From the NCBI GenBank assembly GCA_963766345.1, contig CAVXZL010000011.1, positions 62,001 to 126,000 of the forward strand: a DNA stretch of 64,000 nucleotides, in the 5' to 3' direction. The stretch comes from DASVFB01 sp963766345 (GTDB lineage: Bacteria > Actinomycetota > Thermoleophilia > Gaiellales > Gaiellaceae). Below the pieces are notes generated by a model, which saw only the letters and a list, made by a program, of their open reading frames with translations, was not told the origin of the DNA and searched no databases. The number at the start of each line of letters is the position of its first letter. Position 1 is the stretch's first letter. This document shows, one piece after another, positions 7,952 through 15,206 of the stretch. Made by a program: the position numbers and the translations under genes.

Positions 7952-8352
7952 TGGCGCAGACGCAGATCGCTCAGTACCTGGGAACCGGCAAGCGCAAGAC
8001 ATCTGTGGCGCGCGTGATCCTGCGCCCGGGCGACGGTGCGACGTGGTTCAACGGCCGCACGATCGAGGAGTACTTCCCGCGTGCGGTGCACAGGCAGCTG
8101 GCGCTCTCTCCGCTGAAGCTCGCGGAGCTCGAGGGACGCTACGACATCCGCGTGCGAGTGCACGGCGGCGGGCCGAGCGGCCAGGCAGGCGCGGTGCGGC
8201 ACGGCATCGCACGCGCGCTCGTCGACCTCGATCCGGAGCTCCGCGTGCCGCTCAAGCGCGCGGGCTTCCTGACGCGGGACGCTCGCATCGTCGAGCGCAA
8301 GAAGGCCGGCCTGCACAAGGCGCGCAAAGCGCCGCAGTTCTCCAAGCGCTAA
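7951..8352 (+). CDS. rpsI: 30S ribosomal protein S9
   Basis: S9 is a small-subunit protein whose basic C-terminal tail reaches the P-site tRNA. The 133-aa product contains YLGTGKRKTSVARV, the GGGPSGQAGAVRHGIARAL signature and the highly conserved tail RKKAGLHKARKAPQFSKR ending in Lys-Arg. It overlaps rplM by one base. A hairpin that includes its stop codon probably ends the operon. Confidence 0.97.
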   Translation: MAQTQIAQYLGTGKRKTSVARVILRPGDGATWFNGRTIEEYFPRAVHRQLALSPLKLAELEGRYDIRVRVHGGGPSGQAGAVRHGIARALVDLDPELRVPLKRAGFLTRDARIVERKKAGLHKARKAPQFSKR

Positions 8353-8372
8353 AAGCTGCGCTTTCAGCGCTT
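8344..8372 (+). terminator. Hairpin at the end of rplM-rpsI
   Basis: AAGCGCTAAAAG (8344-8355) pairs with CTTTCAGCGCTT (8361-8372) around a CTGCG loop, with one mismatch in twelve. The rpsI stop codon is in the stem. There is no long T tract, so it may instead protect the 3' end. Confidence 0.45.
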
Positions 8373-8450
8373 GCGCTCGGAGCCCGGCATGCTCTCAGGC
8401 CGCGAAGAGCGCGGTCTTCGCGGCCTTACCGGCCATGGCTCTCGGGCGAC

Positions 8451-8465
8451 CGGTGTCAGACGCCG
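8451..8465 (+). repeat. 15-bp direct repeat, copy 1
   Basis: CGGTGTCAGACGCCG lies in the 284-bp gap between rpsI and glmM, which otherwise holds no gene. The identical copy is at 8589-8603. The core GGTGTC-A-GACGCC is a near-palindrome. Confidence 0.6.
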
Positions 8466-8588
8466 TTGTGGCGCTGTGACTTTTTCTCCACAGGGTCGGA
8501 TCCGCATCGTTCCTGAAGTCTCGTCGCGTCCGTGCTCATTGAGACCGGGCCCGTTTCAGGCGCGTGGACGTCCCGAACGGACCTTCTG

Positions 8589-8603
8589 CGGTGTCAGACG
8601 CCG
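8589..8603 (+). repeat. 15-bp direct repeat, copy 2, upstream of glmM
   Basis: Identical to 8451-8465, 138 bp apart. It ends 34 bp before the glmM ATG, just upstream of a TAAGCT -10-like box (8620-8625), so it could be a regulatory site for glmM. Confidence 0.6.
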
Positions 8604-8636
8604 GTTCGGCGGCGTGGCGTAAGCTGGCGCCCGCTC

Positions 8637-9896
8637 ATGGCAAGGAGGTACTTCGGAACCGACGGCGTCCGTGGGGTCGTCGGCGAGACGATCACGCCGG
8701 AGCTCGTCGAGAGGCTCGGCAAAGCCGTCGCGCTGTGGTCCGGACGCGGTCGCGTTTTCGTCGGGCGCGACACGCGCGCTTCCGGCGTCGAGCTCGAGGA
8801 GGCTCTCGCGCGCGGAATCGCCTCGGCGGGAGGGAACGCCGTGCTCGCCGGCGTGCTGCCGACGCCCGCCGTCGCCCTGCTGGCGCTCGACCTCGGCGCG
8901 GTGATCACGGCGTCGCACAACCCGCCGGAATACAACGGCGTCAAGTTCTTCGACTCCCACGGCCAGAAGCTGACCGACGCGAGCGAGGAGAAGATCGAGG
9001 TGCTGCTCGACGCCGAGGCGCCCGGCGGCGGGACGGTCGACCGCGTCGAGATCGCGCCCGACAGCTACCTCCAGCACATCGTCGACCGCTTCGGCTCCGA
9101 CCTCACCGGGCTTCGCATCGGCGTCGACTGCGCGAACGGCGCATACACCGAGATTGCGCCGCGCGCCTTCAGGCACCTCGGGGCGAGCGTGACCGCGATC
9201 GGCGTCGAGCCGGACGGAACGAACATCAACAAGGAGTGCGGCGCGACCGACCTGCACGCACTGCAGAGAACGGTCGTCGAGCAGGGGCTCGACCTCGGCG
9301 TGGCGTTCGACGGCGACGGCGACAGGATCCTCGCGGTCGACGGCAACGGAAATGCCGTCGACGGCGACCGGATCCTCGCGGTGCTCGCGCCGCACCTGGG
9401 CGTCGACCGAGTGGCCGTCACGGTGATGTCGAACCTCGGCTTGCACCGGTTCCTCGAGGAGCGCGGCATCCGCGTGATCACGACCGACGTCGGCGACCGG
9501 TATGTGCTCGAGGTGCTGCGCGAGCAGGGCGGGCTCCTCGGCGGCGAGCAGTCGGGCCACATCATCTACCTCCGCGATCACGTCACCGGCGACGGTCTCG
9601 CCGCCGCACTCCTGCTCTGCGACGCGATCCGGGGCCGCACGCTCGCCGAGGCCGCGGCCGAGATGCCGACATTCCCGCAGGTGAAGGAGAACCTGCCGCT
9701 CCACGGCTCGCTCTCGGCTGCCCTCCTCGAGGAGGTTCAACGGTTGAACACCGAGCTGAACGGCAGTGCGCGCGTCCTCGTCCGGCCCTCGGGCACGGAG
9801 CCTGTCGTCCGCCTGCTCGCCGAGGCGAGGACTGAGGCTGAAGCCCGCGAACTCTCTGCTACGATCGCCGCGCTCGTACGACGAGAGCTCGGCTGA
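8637..9896 (+). CDS. glmM: Phosphoglucosamine mutase
   Basis: GlmM interconverts glucosamine-6-phosphate and glucosamine-1-phosphate on the way to UDP-GlcNAc and peptidoglycan. The protein is 419 aa, slightly shorter than the usual 440-450. It has the RRYFGTDGVRG start, the phosphoserine active-site loop ITASHNPPEYNG, the Mg-binding loop FDGDGDRIL, the sugar-binding GGEQSGH and the C-terminal phosphate loop RPSGTEPVVR. I chose ATG 8637; a TAAGCT box ends 11 nt upstream. glmS follows 61 bp later on the same strand, so the product of one enzyme feeds the other. Confidence 0.96.
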   Translation: MARRYFGTDGVRGVVGETITPELVERLGKAVALWSGRGRVFVGRDTRASGVELEEALARGIASAGGNAVLAGVLPTPAVALLALDLGAVITASHNPPEYNGVKFFDSHGQKLTDASEEKIEVLLDAEAPGGGTVDRVEIAPDSYLQHIVDRFGSDLTGLRIGVDCANGAYTEIAPRAFRHLGASVTAIGVEPDGTNINKECGATDLHALQRTVVEQGLDLGVAFDGDGDRILAVDGNGNAVDGDRILAVLAPHLGVDRVAVTVMSNLGLHRFLEERGIRVITTDVGDRYVLEVLREQGGLLGGEQSGHIIYLRDHVTGDGLAAALLLCDAIRGRTLAEAAAEMPTFPQVKENLPLHGSLSAALLEEVQRLNTELNGSARVLVRPSGTEPVVRLLAEARTEAEARELSATIAALVRRELG

Positions 9897-9911
9897 AGCT
9901 TCCGACGCGGG

Positions 9912-9931
9912 GAGCCCGGAGAGCCGGGCTC
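9912..9931 (+). promoter_or_regulatory. Hairpin in the glmM-glmS spacer
   Basis: GAGCCCGG (9912-9919), loop AGAG, CCGGGCTC (9924-9931): a perfect 8-bp stem in the 61-bp spacer, 26 bp before the glmS ATG. It is too small to be a glmS ribozyme. It could be a weak terminator or an mRNA processing or stability element. Confidence 0.45.
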
Positions 9932-9957
9932 TGCGCATTTCTAGAGGAGATCGTGCG

Positions 9958-11781
9958 ATGTGCGGGATCATTGGATACGTCGGAACAAGAACCGCGAAGC
10001 CGCTTCTCCTTCAGGGGCTCGAGCGGCTCGAGTACCGCGGCTACGACTCGGCGGGCATCGCGCTTCGCGAGGACGACGCGCTCGACTACGTGCGCGCGGT
10101 CGGCAACCTCCAGGAGCTGAAGGCCGCAGCGGGCGACAACGGATCGCTCGCCTGCCACGGGCTCGGACACACGCGCTGGGCGACGCACGGCGGCGTGACG
10201 GAGTACAACGCGCACCCGCTCGCCGGCTGCGACGAGGGGCGGCTCGCGATCGTGCTCAACGGGATCGTCGAGAACTACCGCGAGCTCAAGGACTCGCTGA
10301 TCGCGGAGGGTCATACGTTCACGTCGCAGACGGACGCCGAGGTCGTCGTCCACCTCATCGAGCGCCACTACGACGGCGATCTCGTTCGCGCGGTGCAGCA
10401 GGCGTACGCCGCGCTCGAGGGCCATTTCTCGTTCGTCGTCATCCATCACGACCATCCGAACCTGCTGGTCGGCGCGCGCTGCCAGACGCCGCTCGTCGTC
10501 GGCGTCGGCGACGGCGAGATGTTCCTTGCGTCGTCGATCGCTGCGTTCCTGGCCGAGACTCGCCGCGTGCAGTTGATCGACGACGACGACATCGTCGCGA
10601 TCACGCCCGAGGGATCGGTCTTCCATCGCGGCGACGAGATCGTCGAGCCGGACGTGATCGAAGTCGACTGGGACGACGAGTCCGCCGAGAAGGGCGGCTA
10701 CGAGACGTTCATGCTCAAGGAGATCTACGAGCAGGCCGAGTCGGTGCGCGAGACGATCGGCGACCGCGCTCGACACGGCGAGCTTCTTCTCGAGGGCATC
10801 GGGCTGACCGATCTCGAGATCCAGAACCTGCGCCGCATCGTCATCGTCGCGTGCGGCACCGCGTACCACGCCGGCGTCGTCGGGCGCTACATCCTCGAGG
10901 AGTGGGCGCGCATTCCGGTCGAGCCCGACATCGCGAGCGAATGGATCTACCGCAATCCCGTGCTGTCGCGCGACACGCTCGTCATCGGCATTTCGCAATC
11001 GGGCGAGACGCGCGACACCGTCAACGCGATGAAGCTCGCGCGCGCGAAGGGCGCGCGGACGCTCGCGATCACGAACCTCATGGGAACGCAGATCACGCGC
11101 GAGGCGGACGCGGTGCTGTACACGCGCTGCGGCCTCGAGGTCGGCGTCGCGGCGTCGAAGACGTTCACTGCGCAGGTCGCGTTGCTGTCGCTCATCGCGC
11201 TGCGGCTCGCGCAGGTCAAGAAGACGCTGCCGCAGGACGAGCTGACGTTCATCGTCGACCGCCTGTACGAGTTGCCCGAGAAGATCCGGGCGTTCCTCGA
11301 CGGCGACCATCCGATCGAGGAGATCGCTCGGCGCTTCTACGACCGGCCGTTCTTCCTCTACCTCGGACGCCACATCGGGCTGCCCGTCGCGCTCGAGGGC
11401 GCGCTGAAGCTGAAGGAGATCTCGTACATCCCGACCGACGCGTATTCAGCGGGTGAGATGAAGCACGGCCCGATCGCGCTGCTCGAAGAGGGGACGCCGG
11501 TCGTCGTGGTGGCGACGAACATCCACGTCTACGACAAGATCGTGTCGAACATCCAGGAGACGCGGGCGCGCGGCGCGCACGTGATCGCGATCGCAACCGA
11601 CGGCAACGAGGACATCCAGCACCACGCCGACGACGTCATCTACGTGCCGCGGACGGCGAACTTCCTCCAGGCGATCCTCGCCGTGATCCCGCTGCAGCTG
11701 CTCGCGTACCGGATCGCGCGGTTGCGCGGGCTGAACGTGGATCAGCCGCGTAACTTGGCGAAGACCGTCACCGTCGAGTAG
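9958..11781 (+). CDS. glmS: Glutamine-fructose-6-phosphate aminotransferase (isomerising)
   Basis: GlmS makes glucosamine-6-phosphate from fructose-6-phosphate and glutamine, the entry to amino-sugar synthesis. The 607-aa protein has the N-terminal nucleophile Cys2 (MCGIIGYVG), LEYRGYDSAGIA, HTRWATHGG, then two SIS domains (ISQSGETRDTVNAM; GRHIGLPVALEGALKLKEIS) and the C-terminal tail NLAKTVTVE. ATG 9958 is preceded by GAGGAG. Its last 14 bp overlap the TlpA-like gene on the other strand. Confidence 0.97.
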   Translation: MCGIIGYVGTRTAKPLLLQGLERLEYRGYDSAGIALREDDALDYVRAVGNLQELKAAAGDNGSLACHGLGHTRWATHGGVTEYNAHPLAGCDEGRLAIVLNGIVENYRELKDSLIAEGHTFTSQTDAEVVVHLIERHYDGDLVRAVQQAYAALEGHFSFVVIHHDHPNLLVGARCQTPLVVGVGDGEMFLASSIAAFLAETRRVQLIDDDDIVAITPEGSVFHRGDEIVEPDVIEVDWDDESAEKGGYETFMLKEIYEQAESVRETIGDRARHGELLLEGIGLTDLEIQNLRRIVIVACGTAYHAGVVGRYILEEWARIPVEPDIASEWIYRNPVLSRDTLVIGISQSGETRDTVNAMKLARAKGARTLAITNLMGTQITREADAVLYTRCGLEVGVAASKTFTAQVALLSLIALRLAQVKKTLPQDELTFIVDRLYELPEKIRAFLDGDHPIEEIARRFYDRPFFLYLGRHIGLPVALEGALKLKEISYIPTDAYSAGEMKHGPIALLEEGTPVVVVATNIHVYDKIVSNIQETRARGAHVIAIATDGNEDIQHHADDVIYVPRTANFLQAILAVIPLQLLAYRIARLRGLNVDQPRNLAKTVTVE

Positions 11782-12241
11782 ACGCGACACGCCTCAGCGC
11801 GGCGTTGAGCTGCGCGAGCGACGCCGTTCCCTCGATGCGCTTGACGAGGACGTGTCGGCGGTCGAACACCAGGGTCGTCGGCGCGCCGCGCGACCAGGCG
11901 CCTGCGAGCATCCCGCGCGGATCCCAGATGGATGGGTACTTCAGGCCGTAACGGGCCGAGAACGCGCGCGCGCCGCTCTTCGAATCCTCCGTGTCGATCC
12001 CGAGGAACGCGACTTGGCCGGCGTGCGCCTTGACGAAGCGGGCGAGGGTCGGCGCCTCGGTCTTGCAGCCGTAGCACCACGAGCCCCAGACGCTCACGAA
12101 GACGGGCTTCCCGCGTAGCTGCGAAAGCGCGACGTGTTTCCCGGTGAGGACGTCTGTCCCGGCGATCGCAGGCCGGCGCGCTGCGTCTGCACCGGCCGCG
12201 AGAGCGAGCGCGAGCGCCGCCGTGGCCAGGATGCATCGCAC
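11768..12241 (-). CDS. Secreted TlpA/ResA-like thioredoxin-fold protein
   Basis: This 157-aa redoxin has a clear signal peptide from GTG 12241 (MRCILATAALALALAAGADA, then a cleavage-like ADA site) and so acts outside the membrane. The redox site is WGSWCYGCKTEAP, a W-C-x-x-C motif typical of TlpA/ResA-like thiol-disulfide reductases, followed by GAPTTLVFDRRHVLVKRIEG with the conserved cis-Pro. The frame is open much further upstream, but those residues are Arg-rich read-through antisense to the neighbouring gene. It is divergent from the TPP-enzyme operon with a 63-bp shared upstream region and converges on glmS. Confidence 0.8.
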   Translation of the reverse strand: MRCILATAALALALAAGADAARRPAIAGTDVLTGKHVALSQLRGKPVFVSVWGSWCYGCKTEAPTLARFVKAHAGQVAFLGIDTEDSKSGARAFSARYGLKYPSIWDPRGMLAGAWSRGAPTTLVFDRRHVLVKRIEGTASLAQLNAALRRVASTRR

Positions 12242-12304
12242 TGCGAGCTGTTTTGGCGCTGCGTAAGCGGGCACAGCTTGAGCGTATCCGCGGAAAGGAG
12301 TGCC

Positions 12305-14104
12305 ATGGCCGAGCTCGTCGCCGACTACGTCCTGCGCCGTCTCAAGGAGTGGGGCGTGCATCGCATCTACGGCTATCCCGGCGACGGGATCAACGCGTTC
12401 CTCGGTGCGCTCGACCGCGCCGACGGCGATCCGGAGTTCATCCAGACGCGCCACGAGGAGATGGCTGCGTTCATGGCGTGTGGCCACGCGAAGTTCACGC
12501 GAGAGGTCGGCGTGTGCATGGCGACTTCCGGGCCGGGCGCGATCCACCTGCTCAACGGTCTCTACGACGCGAAGCTCGACCACGCGCCTGTGGTCGCGAT
12601 CATCGGTCAGCAAAAACGCATGTCACTCGGAGCGGCGTATCAGCAAGAGGTCGACCTGCAGGTGCTGTTCAAGGACGTCTCGGAGTACGTGCAGTACTGC
12701 ATGGATCCCGCGCAGGCGCGCCATCTCGTCGACGCGGCCGTGCGTCACGCGCTCGATCGCAACGGCGTCGCGACGCTCATCTTCCCGGCGGACGTGCAGG
12801 AGGAGAAGGCCGTGCCGTCACCGCCGCGCATGCACGGCTCGGTCTACTCGAGCGTCGGCTACTCGCGGCCGCGTGTCGTGCCGCAGGACGTCGACCTGCA
12901 TCGCGCCGCTGCATTGCTCAACGACGGCGAGAAGGTGGCGATGCTCGTCGGGCAGGGCGCGGCGGGTGCGGCTGACGAGGTCACCGAGTGCGCCGACAAG
13001 CTCGGCGCCGGCGTCGCCAAAGCGCTGCTCGGACGCAGCGTTCTTCCGGACGATCTGCCGTTCGTCACGGGGCCGATCGGCCTCCTCGGCTCGCGCGCGA
13101 GCTACGAGCTGATGGAGGGCTGCGACACGCTGCTGATGGTCGGGACGAGCTTCCCGTATTCCGAGTGGCTACCGGAGGAGGGCCAGGCGAAGTGCGTGCA
13201 GATCGACCTCGACGGTCGGCGCGTCGGTATGCGCTACCCCGTCGACGTGCCGCTCGTCGGAGACGCGAGAGAGACGCTGCGTGAGCTGCTGCCGCTGCTC
13301 GAGCGCAAGGAGGATCGAAGCTGGCGCGAGCACGTCGAGGAGCAGGTCGCCGAGTGGTGGCGCGTCGTCGAAGACCTCGCGCTCATGGATGCCGATCCGG
13401 TGAATCCGCAGCGTGTGATCTGGGAGCTGTCGAAGCGGCTGCCGGAGGACGCAATCCTCGCCGCGGACTCCGGATCGTCCACGAACTGGTGGGCGCGCAT
13501 GCTGAAGCTCAAGCGCGGCAACCTCGCCTCGCTCTCGGGGACGCTCGCGACGATGGGGCCCGGAACGCCGTACGCGATCGCCGCGAAGCTCGCGTACCCG
13601 GACCGCCCGGTGATCGCGATCGTCGGCGACGGCGCGTTCCAGATGAACGGCATGAACGAGCTGCTCACCATCAAGCGCTACGCAGAGCGTTTCGAGGGCA
13701 AGGCGCCGCTCGTCATCTGCATCTTCAAGAACCAGGACCTCAACCAGGTGACCTGGGAGCAGCGTGCGCTCACGGGCGATCCGAAGTACCCGGGCACGCA
13801 ATGGATTCCGGACTTCGACTACGCGCGCTACGCCGAGCTGGCAGGCGTCAAGGGGATCTCGTGCGACGACCCCGACGCTCTCGGCGCAGCGTGGGACGAG
13901 GCGCTCGCGACGCGTGGGCCCGTGCTGCTCGAGGTCACCGTCGACCCGGAGATCCCGCCGCTGCCGCCGCACATCCGCTGGGAGCAGGCGGAGAAGATGG
14001 CGAAGGCGATGGCGAAGGGCGATCCCGAGCTCGTCGGCGTGATGGAGAAGTCCTTCAGGGGGAAGCTGCAGGAGTTCAAGGAGTCGCTCCCGGGTCGGTC
14101 GTAG
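12305..14104 (+). CDS. Thiamine-pyrophosphate enzyme, pyruvate oxidase/dehydrogenase (YdaP) type
   Basis: This 599-aa protein has the three-domain layout of the acetolactate synthase/pyruvate oxidase family: N-terminal pyrimidine-binding domain (GYPGDGINAFLGAL, RHEEMAAFMACGHAKF with the catalytic Glu), a central domain, and the C-terminal TPP-binding domain with GDGAFQMNGMNELLTIKRY and the Mg site. It most resembles pyruvate dehydrogenase (quinone)-like proteins that decarboxylate pyruvate oxidatively. AAGGAG is 4 nt before ATG 12305. It is the first gene of a tight operon: the next gene starts 1 bp after its stop. The exact 2-oxoacid is inferred only from family. Confidence 0.85.
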   Translation: MAELVADYVLRRLKEWGVHRIYGYPGDGINAFLGALDRADGDPEFIQTRHEEMAAFMACGHAKFTREVGVCMATSGPGAIHLLNGLYDAKLDHAPVVAIIGQQKRMSLGAAYQQEVDLQVLFKDVSEYVQYCMDPAQARHLVDAAVRHALDRNGVATLIFPADVQEEKAVPSPPRMHGSVYSSVGYSRPRVVPQDVDLHRAAALLNDGEKVAMLVGQGAAGAADEVTECADKLGAGVAKALLGRSVLPDDLPFVTGPIGLLGSRASYELMEGCDTLLMVGTSFPYSEWLPEEGQAKCVQIDLDGRRVGMRYPVDVPLVGDARETLRELLPLLERKEDRSWREHVEEQVAEWWRVVEDLALMDADPVNPQRVIWELSKRLPEDAILAADSGSSTNWWARMLKLKRGNLASLSGTLATMGPGTPYAIAAKLAYPDRPVIAIVGDGAFQMNGMNELLTIKRYAERFEGKAPLVICIFKNQDLNQVTWEQRALTGDPKYPGTQWIPDFDYARYAELAGVKGISCDDPDALGAAWDEALATRGPVLLEVTVDPEIPPLPPHIRWEQAEKMAKAMAKGDPELVGVMEKSFRGKLQEFKESLPGRS

Positions 14105-14105
14105 G

Positions 14106-15206
14106 GTGGCCGTCGCGACCCGAACCGACGTCGCCGTCGAGCACCTCTCCGTCGCTGCATACACGGTTCCGACGGACGAGCCCGAGTCCGACGGCACGCT
14201 CTCCTGGGACTCGACGACGATCGTCGTCGTCGAGATCGAAGCAGGTGGCCGGACGGGTCTCGGCTACACGTACGGGCCGGCGGCGATCGCGGCGCTCGTC
14301 GAAGCGGAGCTGCGCCCTTTGGTGCAGGGCTCGAATGCCATTGCGCCGATGTACACAGCTGTACAGCTACACAATCACCTTCGGAACGCGGGCCACCCGG
14401 GCATCGCCATGTCCGCCGTGTCCGCTGTCGACATCGCGCTCTGGGATCTCAAGGCGCGCCTTCTGGACCTCCCGCTCGCCGACATCCTGCCTCGAGCGCA
14501 CGAGGCCGTTCCGGTCTACGGCAGCGGCGGCTTCACGTCGTACTCGCTCGAGCGTCTGCGGGAGCAGCTCGGCGGCTGGGTGGCCGAGGGGATCCCGCGC
14601 GTGAAGATGAAGCTCGGACGAGAGCCGGACCGGGACCCCGAGCGGCTCGACGCGGCGCGCGAGGCCGTCGGCGACGACTCGGAGCTCTTCGTCGACGCGA
14701 ACGGAGCGTTCGGGCCGAAGCAGGCGCTCGACTGGGCGAGGCGCTACGCGGAGGAGTGGGGCGTGACGTGGTTCGAGGAGCCGGTCAGCTCCGGCGACCT
14801 CGACGGCCTGCGTTTCATCCGTGAGCGCGCGCCGCTCGAGGTCGCGGCCGGCGAGTACGCCTATGTCGCCGCCGACTTCCGCAACCTGCTCGGTCGCGTC
14901 GACTGCCTGCAGGCCGACGTCACCCGCTGCGGCGGCGTCACGGGCCTCCTCCGCGTCGCCGGCTTCGCGGAGACGCACGCGCTGCCGCTCTCGGGCCATT
15001 GCGCGCCCGCGGCCTCTCTGCACGCGCTGAGTGCGGTTCCGACGCTGCGCCATCTCGAGTGGTTCCACGACCACGTCCGCATCGAGCGCGTGTTCTTCGA
15101 CGGCTTCGTCGAGCCGACCGACGGCGAGCTGCGCCCTGACGCGACGCGTCCCGGACACGGCCTCGAGCTCAAGCGCCCGGACGTCGAGCGGTACGCCGTC
15201 GCATGA
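14106..15206 (+). CDS. Enolase-superfamily enzyme (mandelate racemase/muconate lactonising type)
   Basis: This 366-aa protein has the enolase-superfamily capping domain and barrel. The barrel shows a KxK catalytic motif (VKMKLGREP), three metal ligands in FVDANGAF, WFEEPVSS and AAGEYAY, an Asp in QADVTRCGG and a His in LSGHCAPAAS, which fits the mandelate-racemase subgroup (sugar-acid dehydratases, racemases). GTG 14106 is one base past the TPP enzyme stop and the gene overlaps the next by 4 bp (ATGA), so the three are one operon. A role on a 2-hydroxy or sugar acid handed to the neighbouring oxidase is plausible but unproven. Confidence 0.85.
   Translation: MAVATRTDVAVEHLSVAAYTVPTDEPESDGTLSWDSTTIVVVEIEAGGRTGLGYTYGPAAIAALVEAELRPLVQGSNAIAPMYTAVQLHNHLRNAGHPGIAMSAVSAVDIALWDLKARLLDLPLADILPRAHEAVPVYGSGGFTSYSLERLREQLGGWVAEGIPRVKMKLGREPDRDPERLDAAREAVGDDSELFVDANGAFGPKQALDWARRYAEEWGVTWFEEPVSSGDLDGLRFIRERAPLEVAAGEYAYVAADFRNLLGRVDCLQADVTRCGGVTGLLRVAGFAETHALPLSGHCAPAASLHALSAVPTLRHLEWFHDHVRIERVFFDGFVEPTDGELRPDATRPGHGLELKRPDVERYAVA

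Noticed and set aside
8371..8622. 83-codon frame between rpsI and glmM
   Set aside because: It spans the hairpin and both 15-bp repeats, is Arg/Gly-rich and has no ribosome site or promoter-like box at the right place.
9897..9957. glmS ribozyme in the leader of glmS
   Set aside because: Only 61 nt are available and they hold a single 8-bp hairpin; the ribozyme core needs well over 100 nt with a double pseudoknot.
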